64,000 bases of DNA from Caulobacter sp. D5 (lineage in GTDB: Bacteria; Pseudomonadota; Alphaproteobacteria; Caulobacterales; Caulobacteraceae), in contig NZ_QHJY01000033.1 in the NCBI RefSeq assembly GCF_003185805.1, positions 1 to 64,000 on the forward strand. The letters are read 5' to 3'. This document shows, one piece after another, positions 48,372 through 56,304 of the stretch. The notes under the pieces are model-generated. The model made no database searches. It saw nothing but the letters and a program-made list of their open reading frames with translations, and was not told the DNA's origin. Every line of letters begins with the position of its first letter. Within the stretch, counting starts at the first letter, position 1. Both the position numbers and the translations under genes were made by a program.

Positions 48372-51080
48372 ATGCAGGTCCGAGGGAAGAATTGGTTGCT
48401 GGTCGCTACGAGCGCGGCGGCAATTATGGTTGGAAATCAAGCGTTAGCGCAGGACGCCAAGGCGGACGCCGCAAGCGCTTCTGAAAAGTCAGACAAGAAA
48501 GCCGCGGACGACGCCAATGTCGTCGATACGGTTATCGTCAAGGGCATCCGCGGAAGCCTGAACGCGGCCGCGGAGCGCAAGCGCAAATCCGCTCAGATCG
48601 TGGAGTCGATCGAGTCCGAAGACGTCGGCAAGCTGCCCGACAACAACGTGCCCGAGGCCCTGTCGCGCATCACCGGCGTGCAGATCGAGCGCGTCCACGG
48701 CGAAGGCTCGAACGTCACCATCCGCGGCATGTCGGGCGTGGCGACCACGCTGAACGGCAACAGCAACACTGTCGGCGAAGGCCGCTCCACGAACTTGGCC
48801 GATATCCCGGCCGAACTGCTGAAATCGGTCCAAGTCTACAAGACCCGCACGGCCGACCAAGTCGAAGGCGGCATCGCCGGCACCGTCAACGTCGAGCTGC
48901 GCCGGCCGCTGGATCTGCGCAACGGCTACACGATCGCCGGCAGCATCAAGAACGTCTACGGCAGCACCGGCGACACCAAGAGCCCCTACGCCAGCCTGCT
49001 GATCGGCAACCGCTTCGACACCGCCATCGGCGAGATGGGCTTCCTGATCAACGGCTCCTACACCCGCAACAACTACGAGGAAGACTTCGTCGAGAGCGAG
49101 TCGCCCGACGAATTCTTCGAAGGGTCGGTCTCACTGAACTCGCTGCCGGCGAGCCAGAAGAACATCATCGCTCCCTACGCCGTGAACTACGGCGTCGAGC
49201 AGGGCAAGATCACCCGTCCGTCGATCAACCTGGTCGGCCAGTGGCGCTATAACGAACACCTCGATTTCGTGCTCGAGGGCTCCTATTTCGGAAGCGAGGA
49301 AAAGCGCGCGCGCGATCGCCTGCACGTCACCACGCGCGACTGGAACAGCAGCGTTTCGGACGTAGTGCTGGCCGACGACGGCAAGACCGTTCAGTCGTTG
49401 ACGCTTAGCCGCGCGGCTGGCGTCGACGCCAGCGCCCAGTCCTATTACGAGGAAGTCGACTCCGACAACTACACCACCAACGCCGAGGTCCACTGGCGTG
49501 GCGATCGCCTACAGATCGACGGCGCCGCCCAGTACAATTGGAGCTCGACGAACTACTACGGCATCCTGACCCTGGCGCACTTCCTGGACGCTTCAGGCAA
49601 TCCGATCAGCTCGGTCAATGTCGACTTCAACTCCAGCAATGTTCCGGGCCGTGGCCCCTATATCAACTTCACGGGCACGGATCTGAGCCAGGTCGGCAAC
49701 TATCAGATCTTCCAGGTCCACGACGAGCAGACCTACGCCAAGAGCCGCGAGTTCGTGCTCAAGGCCGACGGGACCTATCGCGTGAGCGACGACAAGCTCC
49801 TGCGCAGCATCGGCTTCGGGGCGCGCTATACGGATCGCCACCTGACCCGCGACTACGGCTATCGCGACGCCTTCCCGGTCACCAGCCTGACCGGCTTCGC
49901 GCCGGGCATCGGCGTCACCACCAGCAAACTGGCCGTCAGCGGCTTCTCGCCGACTTGGTATCACCTGTCGGGCCCCGACCTGATGGCCAACACCGCGGCC
50001 CTGCGCGCGGTCGCCGGCTGGACGACCGTGAAGCCGTCCAACGACGTGGGCCAGAGCTATGTCGAGGACGAGCGGAGCTTGGCGGGCTACGTCAATCTGA
50101 ACTACGCCGTGAAGAGCCGCTTCCCAATCGACGGCGTCGCCGGCGTTCGGGTCGTCGGAACCAAGGGCACGAACGTCAGCACCAAGATCAATCTCGACGA
50201 GGACTGGAACCCCGTCTACACGCCGACCGAGGGTAGCGGCGACTATGTCGATGTTCTGCCCAGCCTTAACGCGGTGATCCACTTCACGCCCAAGATCCAG
50301 CTGCGGATGGCCTATACCTACAACATCCAACGCCCGAACTTCCTGGACATGTCGGCCTGGCGGACGATCCAGGCCAACAACCAGATCATCTATGCGGGTA
50401 ATCCGGACCTAAAGCCCAACCGCTCGGAAAACTATGACGCGTCCCTGGAGTATTATTTCGGGCGCGGCGGCATCGTGTCCCTCGGCGCTTTCCTGAAGAA
50501 GCCGGACGGCTATATCTATTACAGCAACGACGGCACCGAGGACATCAACGGCGTCACCTACACGGTCTACACGAACCGCAACGCCGGACCGGGCGAATTC
50601 CAGGGTTACGAGTTCAACAGCTCGGGCTTCTTCGACTTCCTGCCGGGCAAGTGGCGTAACTTCGGCGCCAGCGCCAACTTCACCTACATGGCGAAGTACA
50701 ACATCAACTACCCCTTCAAGGGCGAACAACGGTTGATACCGGGCGTCTTCGACGCCGACAGCACCTCGAAATACACCTACAACCTGGCGCTCTACTACGA
50801 CACGCCGCAGTTCAGCGCTCGCGTGGCCTACAACTATCGCGCTCGCTACAAGGTCACCGTCTATCAGGACAACCCCGAATACTCGCCGTACAACGACGCG
50901 ACCTCGCGTCTGGATGCGGCTGTCAACTGGACCCCGGTCAAGCAGCTGACTCTGAGCTTCGAGGGCACCAACCTGCTGAAGGAAAACAACAACGTCTATT
51001 GGGGGCAGGACCGCATGCTGCCCCTGGGTGTCCGCGTGCAGGCCCGCACCCTGCAGGTCAGCGCCCGCTTCCGCTACTGA
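48372..51080 (+). CDS. TonB-dependent receptor (Caulobacter type) of the arabinoside locus
   Basis: A 902-residue receptor. The ATG at 48372 has an exceptional GGAGAGGA ribosome site; the earlier in-frame ATG has none. Signal peptide ends at ALAQ (about 27), followed by a TonB-box-like DTVIVKG, then KSAQIVESIESEDVGKLPDN and PEALSRITGVQIER, the diagnostic plug of Caulobacter-type sugar receptors, and a barrel ending in VSARFRY. The first 100 codons are AT-richer than neighbouring genes. The gene shares a promoter motif with the S9 peptidase/DUF5695 genes and precedes the GH27-GH43-DUF885-GH127 operon, so it probably takes up arabinose- or galactose-containing oligosaccharides or glycopeptides (inference). 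Confidence 0.94.
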   Translation: MQVRGKNWLLVATSAAAIMVGNQALAQDAKADAASASEKSDKKAADDANVVDTVIVKGIRGSLNAAAERKRKSAQIVESIESEDVGKLPDNNVPEALSRITGVQIERVHGEGSNVTIRGMSGVATTLNGNSNTVGEGRSTNLADIPAELLKSVQVYKTRTADQVEGGIAGTVNVELRRPLDLRNGYTIAGSIKNVYGSTGDTKSPYASLLIGNRFDTAIGEMGFLINGSYTRNNYEEDFVESESPDEFFEGSVSLNSLPASQKNIIAPYAVNYGVEQGKITRPSINLVGQWRYNEHLDFVLEGSYFGSEEKRARDRLHVTTRDWNSSVSDVVLADDGKTVQSLTLSRAAGVDASAQSYYEEVDSDNYTTNAEVHWRGDRLQIDGAAQYNWSSTNYYGILTLAHFLDASGNPISSVNVDFNSSNVPGRGPYINFTGTDLSQVGNYQIFQVHDEQTYAKSREFVLKADGTYRVSDDKLLRSIGFGARYTDRHLTRDYGYRDAFPVTSLTGFAPGIGVTTSKLAVSGFSPTWYHLSGPDLMANTAALRAVAGWTTVKPSNDVGQSYVEDERSLAGYVNLNYAVKSRFPIDGVAGVRVVGTKGTNVSTKINLDEDWNPVYTPTEGSGDYVDVLPSLNAVIHFTPKIQLRMAYTYNIQRPNFLDMSAWRTIQANNQIIYAGNPDLKPNRSENYDASLEYYFGRGGIVSLGAFLKKPDGYIYYSNDGTEDINGVTYTVYTNRNAGPGEFQGYEFNSSGFFDFLPGKWRNFGASANFTYMAKYNINYPFKGEQRLIPGVFDADSTSKYTYNLALYYDTPQFSARVAYNYRARYKVTVYQDNPEYSPYNDATSRLDAAVNWTPVKQLTLSFEGTNLLKENNNVYWGQDRMLPLGVRVQARTLQVSARFRY

Positions 51081-51091
51081 CCGACACCAAC

Positions 51092-51117
51092 CGGCGTCCG
51101 GCCCCAACCGGACGCCG
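51092..51117 (+). terminator. Stem-loop after the TonB receptor
   Basis: A perfect 10-bp stem, CGGCGTCCGG (51092-51101) with CCGGACGCCG (51108-51117), and a 6-base loop lies 12 bp after the receptor stop. There is no T tract, so it may stabilise the 3' end rather than terminate alone. Confidence 0.6.
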
Positions 51118-51264
51118 TCAACGAGCGGCTCTAGTCCCCCAGCCGCTCCCAGGGGAGGCGGCGATCATCGCCCCTCCCCTTCTTCTTGTCCGCTTGGCGG
51201 AGCCGGGCCGGTTATCACAGTGCGTCGTGACGCAAGCCCCTGGGGCTTCAGATCGTCACCCATG

Positions 51265-51297
51265 AAAAAGGGGCGCGGCCCGATCGGCCCGCGCCCC
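51265..51297 (-). terminator. Terminator of the GH127-DUF885-GH43-GH27 operon
   Basis: Arms GGGGCGCGG (51270-51278) and CCGCGCCCC (51289-51297) form a 9-bp stem. Read on the minus strand it is followed by TTTTT (51265-51269). It lies 27 bp after the GH27 stop. Confidence 0.8.
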
Positions 51298-51323
51298 TCG
51301 CCTTTACGGCCTGAAAGGAAGCC

Positions 51324-52841
51324 TCAGCTCCCTTTCACCTTCACCATCACCACGCCGCGCGCCGGCACATCGAAGGCCTGCTCGCCGGCCGGCAGGTCGA
51401 CGCCGCGCCAGAGGTCGCGCACGGCCGTCAGGCCAGGAACGCCGGCGTCGGCCGCCTTCAGCTCCATCCGGACCGGCTTGTCGCCGCGATTGAACAGCGC
51501 CACGGCCACCTGGCCGTCGGCCAGCGGCTTGCTCCAGACCTCGGTCGTTCCGTCCTTGCGCACCGCCTTGCCCTGCACGCCGCGGACGTCCTGGTCGATG
51601 GCGATCACTTCGCGGTTCTCGAGGATCTTCAGAACCTCGATGCCGGTTTCGCGCAGGTCGTGGCCCATCATCAGCGGCGCCGCCGACATGGCCCACAGGC
51701 TCATGTGGGTCAGGTACTCGTCCTTGGTCATGCCGCCGTTGCCGACCTCCAGCATGTCCGGATCGTTCCAGCCGCCGGGGCCGGCGAACTCGGGCTTGCC
51801 GTTCTTGTCGAAGCCGATCTTGGCCATGGTCGGATAGTCGTCGGTGATGTCGCCGGTGGTGCGCCACAGGTGACCGCCGACCTGGCGCCCCCAGGCCCCC
51901 ACGTCGAAGCGGCCGTACTGGCACAGCGAATAGATCATCGGCCGGCCGGTGGCCCGCAGCGCCGCGCCCATCTCGTAGTAGGTTCGCTTGACGGTGTCGG
52001 CGTCGGCATAGAACCACTCGCCCGAGCACAGGTCGTACTTCAGATAGTCGACGCCCCATTCGGCGAAGGTCTTGGCGTCCTGGGCCACGTGGCCGTAGCT
52101 GCCGGCGTAGCCGGCGCAGGTCTTGGGCCCGGGCGAGCTGTAGATACCCAGCTTCAGCCCCTTCGAATGGACGTAGTCGGCCAGGGCCTTCATGTCCGGA
52201 AACTTGTCGTTGGGCCGCAGCACGCCGTCGGCGCCGCGCTCGCCCTGCCAGCCATCATCGATGTTGACGTAGACATAGCCGGCGTCGCGCAGGCCGAAGG
52301 CGACCATGGCGTCGGCCATGGCCCGCACGGTCTTGTCGTCGATCGCCGCGCCGAACTTGTTCCAGCTGCTCCAGCCCATCGGCGGCTTGGCGGCCAGGCC
52401 GTCGGCGGCGAGTTCGCCCATCGGCGGCAGGCTGGTGGTGGTGAAGGCGCGGGCCTTGGCGTCGGCGGCCGTGCCCCGGCGGCCGTCCTGCTCGACATGG
52501 GCATACCAGATGTCGCCGGCCAGCGAGACCCCGGTGCCCTTCAGGGTCGCGGTCCACTGGCGGGTCGGCTTGTCCTTGTCGTTGAGATTGCGCAGCTCGA
52601 AGGTCGCCACCCCGTCCTTCACGACGAGGTTCTGCATGTCCATCGACCCGTACCAGGCCGTCGTGACGGTCCCGGTCGGCTTGCCGGCCTTCTGCTCGAT
52701 CTTCATCAGGGTGACGCCCGGATAGGACGGCGCGTTATCGAAGGTCCAGACGCCCTCCAGCCCGGCCTTGGCGGCGGGCGCGGCCATGGCGGCGTGCGAG
52801 GCGACGAGCCCCATGGCGAGCGGGATTAGCAGGCGACGCAT
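51324..52841 (-). CDS. GH27 alpha-galactosidase with N-terminal accessory domain
   Basis: A 505-residue secreted protein (signal peptide ending AMAAP, about 21) with an extra beta-rich domain (about 27-130) before the GH27 TIM barrel (about 150-420; PPMGWSSWN, NIDDGWQ) and a C-terminal beta sandwich. The nucleophile is Asp270 (YLKYDLC) and the acid/base is Asp331 (WRTTGDITDD); GGWNDPDML follows. GH27 enzymes remove terminal alpha-galactose, some beta-L-arabinopyranose. The start has AAGGAGA 3-9 bp upstream. It follows the GH43 gene after 135 bp that contain a perfect-pairing 15-bp inverted repeat, and may be partly independent of it. Next to L-arabinofuranosidases, a plant glycan or glycoprotein target is likely. 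Confidence 0.92.
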   Translation of the reverse strand: MRRLLIPLAMGLVASHAAMAAPAAKAGLEGVWTFDNAPSYPGVTLMKIEQKAGKPTGTVTTAWYGSMDMQNLVVKDGVATFELRNLNDKDKPTRQWTATLKGTGVSLAGDIWYAHVEQDGRRGTAADAKARAFTTTSLPPMGELAADGLAAKPPMGWSSWNKFGAAIDDKTVRAMADAMVAFGLRDAGYVYVNIDDGWQGERGADGVLRPNDKFPDMKALADYVHSKGLKLGIYSSPGPKTCAGYAGSYGHVAQDAKTFAEWGVDYLKYDLCSGEWFYADADTVKRTYYEMGAALRATGRPMIYSLCQYGRFDVGAWGRQVGGHLWRTTGDITDDYPTMAKIGFDKNGKPEFAGPGGWNDPDMLEVGNGGMTKDEYLTHMSLWAMSAAPLMMGHDLRETGIEVLKILENREVIAIDQDVRGVQGKAVRKDGTTEVWSKPLADGQVAVALFNRGDKPVRMELKAADAGVPGLTAVRDLWRGVDLPAGEQAFDVPARGVVMVKVKGS

Positions 52842-52930
52842 GCGATCTCCTTTTGTGTGGATCAGGCTGCGAGCGAGGCGCAGCAAAGCTCAGGCCCGGC
52901 GCGACGCCAGGGCCTCGATAAATCGGTGAA

Positions 52931-52966
52931 GACGATTCGCGCGCCCGGCCCGGCGCGCGGATCGTC
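52931..52966. repeat. 15-bp inverted repeat between GH43 and GH27
   Basis: Arms GACGATTCGCGCGCC (52931-52945) and GGCGCGCGGATCGTC (52952-52966) pair over 15 bases with a single T-G wobble position and a 6-base loop. It lies 11 bp beyond the GH43 stop. No T tract follows on the minus strand. It may attenuate transcription or protect the upstream message. Confidence 0.7.
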
Positions 52967-52976
52967 CATAGTCGGC

Positions 52977-54548
52977 TCAGCGCGCGGCCTCGCAGGGCGG
53001 CGCGTGGCCCGAGCCGGGCTTGGGAGAGGCTGCGCTGGGAGCCAGCACCTCCCATTCCTGGACGGCAACGGCGGCGTAGGTTCCGCCGGCCGAGGAGGCG
53101 TCGAAGACCGCCCGCAGGCAGCGGGTCGTCACGGGCGCGAAGCTGGCGTCCTGGAAGGCGCCGACGTCCGTGCCGAAGCCCTTGGGAGCAGCGACCGGCT
53201 TCCAGCCTCCGTCCCAGTACTCAATCCGCCAGGCCTTGGGCGGGGCTACGCCGATACCGGAACCTGCTGGTTGATCGCCCCAGAACCAGATGCGGGCGCC
53301 GTCAACGGTCACCGGCGCGTCGAAGCGGTACTCGACCCACTGGCGCGGCGGATTGTTGGGCGACCAGGTGCCCCAGGTGTCGGGCGGCAAGGGCGAGGCG
53401 TTGGTGATCCCGTCGTTCAGGGCCTTGATCCAGTATTGGACAGGGATCGGCTCGTTGGAGGCCGCGGCGGTCGCCTGGCCGGCGATGTTGCGGGTCGAGG
53501 CCGGCGGGGCTTGCGGACGGCGGGTCGGGATCAGCTTGCGGATGGCCGGCGGGCTGATGCTGTCGTCCCACTCGATCGGATCCAGGGCGACGCTGCGCCG
53601 GAAGTGGCCGCCGCCCGCCGCGTCGGCGGTGTGATAGGCCATGTACCAGCGGCCCTTGAACTCCACCGCGCCCGAGTGCGACGTCGTCGACGACACCGGA
53701 CCCAGCATCACGCCGCGATAGGTCCAAGGCCCCAGCGGCGAGGTCGCCGTGCCGTAGGCGATGCAGGCGTGATAGACGGCCGGCGTGCAGTCCGACTTGG
53801 GCCCGGCGCGATTGCCGGCGTAGAGCATGTAGTAGACGCCCTTGCGCTTCATCAGCCACGGGGCCTCGAAGAAGCCGGTCAGCCCCTCGACCTTCACCTC
53901 GGCCCCCTTGGGCGTGACCATGTCGACGGCCAGCTCCATGCCGCGCAGCTGCCCGAAGGTGCCCCAGTAGATGTAGACCCGGCCGTCGTCGTCGATCAGC
54001 ACGGTGGGATCGATGTTCTGGATGTCGTTGGCGACCGGCGTGGTCTGCGAGATGATCGGGCCGGACGGATGGGCGTCCACCCACGGTCCCGTCGTGCTGT
54101 CGGAGACAGCCACGCCGATGGCGAAGCGGTCCCTGGCGTTTCCGCCGGCCTGCAACACCGGCGCGTAGAGATAGAACTTCCCGTCCCGCCCTTTTACGAT
54201 CTGACCGGCATAGGCGCGGCCTTCCTCGGCCCACTTGAACACGGCCTGCGGCTTGGCGATGGCCGGATAGTGCAGCCAGTCGCCGGACGCCGGGTCCTTG
54301 GTGGCCAGCAGCTGCCACTCGTTCATGATGAAGTCGTTGACGTCGGCCGGCGCCTCGTCGCGACCGGCCAGGATCCACAGCGTATCGCCGTCGACCACCG
54401 GGGCCGGATCGGTCGAGTAGTAGCGGCCGTCGGCCAGGATGGGATTGCCAGGCGCGTGAACCTTCTCCGGCCCCGCCGCACAGGCGGCGACCGGCGACAG
54501 CAGCAGGGCCGCGCCCGCGACCAGGGCGCGCTTCAACTCATTCCTCAT
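52977..54548 (-). CDS. GH43 glycosidase with C-terminal binding module (lipoprotein candidate)
   Basis: A 523-residue protein. The N-terminus (LSPVAACAAG) carries a lipobox-like VAAC with Cys23, so it may be membrane-anchored. The five-bladed propeller (about 30-350) has the GH43 acids Asp47 (STDPAPV), Asp180 (NIDPTVLIDDDG) and Glu228 (FFEAPW). A beta-sandwich module (about 380-515; DGITNASPLPPDTWGTW, WVEYRF) resembles CBM32/F5-8C carbohydrate-binding domains. GH43 enzymes are mostly alpha-L-arabinofuranosidases or beta-xylosidases. The start at 54548 overlaps the end of the DUF885 gene by 11 bp, so it is co-translated. Arabinofuranosidase fits best with GH127 in the same operon. Confidence 0.9.
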   Translation of the reverse strand: MRNELKRALVAGAALLLSPVAACAAGPEKVHAPGNPILADGRYYSTDPAPVVDGDTLWILAGRDEAPADVNDFIMNEWQLLATKDPASGDWLHYPAIAKPQAVFKWAEEGRAYAGQIVKGRDGKFYLYAPVLQAGGNARDRFAIGVAVSDSTTGPWVDAHPSGPIISQTTPVANDIQNIDPTVLIDDDGRVYIYWGTFGQLRGMELAVDMVTPKGAEVKVEGLTGFFEAPWLMKRKGVYYMLYAGNRAGPKSDCTPAVYHACIAYGTATSPLGPWTYRGVMLGPVSSTTSHSGAVEFKGRWYMAYHTADAAGGGHFRRSVALDPIEWDDSISPPAIRKLIPTRRPQAPPASTRNIAGQATAAASNEPIPVQYWIKALNDGITNASPLPPDTWGTWSPNNPPRQWVEYRFDAPVTVDGARIWFWGDQPAGSGIGVAPPKAWRIEYWDGGWKPVAAPKGFGTDVGAFQDASFAPVTTRCLRAVFDASSAGGTYAAVAVQEWEVLAPSAASPKPGSGHAPPCEAAR

Positions 54549-56304
54549 CGGGATAGGGCCCCTTGCCGCCATCGGCGATCAGCTGGTCGATGCGGGCCTG
54601 GATCACTGGGATCGGCGCCGAGCCGATCTCGAGCACGGCGTCGTGGAAGGCCCGGATGTTGAACTTCGGCCCCAGGGCCTTCTCGGCGCGGGCGCGGCCC
54701 TCCACGAAGGCCAGCATGCCCATGTAGTAGGACAGCGCCTGGCCTGGCCAGGCGATGTAGCGATCGACCTCGGTCTCGATCTCGTGGTCGCCCATGGCGG
54801 TGTTGTCGTGCAGGTACTTCTGGGCCTGCTCGCGGGTCCAGCCCTTGGCGTGGAGCCCGGTGTCGACCACAAGCCGCGCGGCGCGCCACATCTGGTAGCT
54901 CAGCATGCCGAAGCGATCGTAGGGCGTCTCGTACATGCCCATGTCCTCGCCCAGCGCCTCGCAATAGAGCGCCCAGCCCTCGCCGTAGACCGACAGGTAG
55001 GTGTCGCGACGGAAGGCCGGCAGGTTCTTGTTCTCGGCCGCCAGCGGCATCTGGAAGGCGTGACCCGGGGCGCTCTCGTGCAAGGTCAGGGCGACCTGCG
55101 AATAGAGCGGGCGCGACGGCAGGTCGTAGGTGTTGACCAGGTAGATCCCCGGCCCGCCGCGGCCGCCGGTGTAGAACGGCGCGATCTCGTCGGGCACCGG
55201 CTTGATGGCGAAGCGGCTGCGCGGCAGGCGGCCGAACCACTGGCTGGCCTTGCCGTCGAAGGTCTTGGCGATCCAGGCGGCGCGGTTGAGCAGCTCCTGC
55301 GGGGTCTTGGCGTAGAACTTCGGATCGGTGCGCAGATAGGTCAGGAAGGCTGGCAGGTCGCCCTGAAAGCCGACCTCCTTGATCACGTCCAGCATCCGGC
55401 CGCGGATCTTGGCGACTTCCGCAAGACCGATGGCGTGGATCTCGTCGGGCGTGTGGTCGGTGGTGGTGAACTCGACGATCTTGGACTGGTAGTAGGCCTT
55501 GCCGTCCGGCAGGTCGTAGGCCGCCAGCGAGGTCCGCGCGCCGGGGATGTACTCGTTGCGCAGGAAGGCCAGCAGGCTGGCATGGGCGGGCGTCACGTCC
55601 CTGGTGATCGCCTCGGCCGCTTGGCTGCGAAGCTGCGCCTGCACCGCGGCGGGGATCACCGACGGCATGGTCTTGAACGGCGCGTAGAACGGCGAGTCCT
55701 GCGGGGTCTTGGCCTCGGCCGCCAGCACCACGCCGGCGTCGCGGCCTTGCAGGGTGATCTTGGCCGCCGTGAAGCCGCGCTTCACGCCGCTGCGCATGTT
55801 GATGATCTGCTGGCCGTAGTAGCGCGGGATCTCGCGCAGCATGGCCACGTAGTTGCGGTAGTCCTCCTCGGTGCGGAACGACCCGCGCGACCACTCGGCC
55901 ACGTCGCCCCAGAAGCTGGTGTCGGCGCTGAGCGGCTTTTCGTACTCGCGGTACTTCTGCTCGGCCAGCAGGGCGTCGATCTGGCCCTTGTAGACGGCGA
56001 AGTTGATCTTGTTCTCGACCGACAGCTGGGCGACCGGCAGGGCGGCGAGCTGGCTCGACACCTCGGTCCAGCGCTTCAGGCGCGCGGCCTGCACGGCGGG
56101 ACCGACATCGGGCAGCCGCTTGGGGGCGTTGGGATTGTCCTCGTCCGGCGCGGCCTGGCTGACCCGCCAGTCGTACTCGGCGGTGTAGATCGCCTCGAAC
56201 CGCTTGTCGGCCGAACCGGCGGCGGTGGCGGTGGCCGCCCAGGCCGGCGCGGCGGCAAGGCCCAGGACGGCCGCGCCGGAGAACATCAAACCGCGACGGT
56301 TCAT
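54538..56304 (-). CDS. DUF885 protein, putative secreted metallopeptidase
   Basis: A 588-residue protein with a twin-Arg-like start (MNRRGLMFSGAAVLGLAAAPAWA) that may be a Tat or Sec signal. The DUF885 domain contains His409-Glu410-Ser-Ala-Pro-Gly-His415 (HExxxGH), a likely zinc motif, then YGEGWALYCEALGEDMG with the probable third ligand Glu, and the conserved C-terminal AMGDHEIETEVDRYIAWPGQALSYYMG. DUF885 proteins are thought to be peptidases of the M32/gluzincin kind. The ATG at 56304 overlaps the GH127 stop (ATGA); the GH43 gene overlaps its end. A peptidase tightly fused into a glycosidase operon is unusual and points to a glycoprotein substrate. Confidence 0.87.
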   Translation of the reverse strand: MNRRGLMFSGAAVLGLAAAPAWAATATAAGSADKRFEAIYTAEYDWRVSQAAPDEDNPNAPKRLPDVGPAVQAARLKRWTEVSSQLAALPVAQLSVENKINFAVYKGQIDALLAEQKYREYEKPLSADTSFWGDVAEWSRGSFRTEEDYRNYVAMLREIPRYYGQQIINMRSGVKRGFTAAKITLQGRDAGVVLAAEAKTPQDSPFYAPFKTMPSVIPAAVQAQLRSQAAEAITRDVTPAHASLLAFLRNEYIPGARTSLAAYDLPDGKAYYQSKIVEFTTTDHTPDEIHAIGLAEVAKIRGRMLDVIKEVGFQGDLPAFLTYLRTDPKFYAKTPQELLNRAAWIAKTFDGKASQWFGRLPRSRFAIKPVPDEIAPFYTGGRGGPGIYLVNTYDLPSRPLYSQVALTLHESAPGHAFQMPLAAENKNLPAFRRDTYLSVYGEGWALYCEALGEDMGMYETPYDRFGMLSYQMWRAARLVVDTGLHAKGWTREQAQKYLHDNTAMGDHEIETEVDRYIAWPGQALSYYMGMLAFVEGRARAEKALGPKFNIRAFHDAVLEIGSAPIPVIQARIDQLIADGGKGPYPDEE

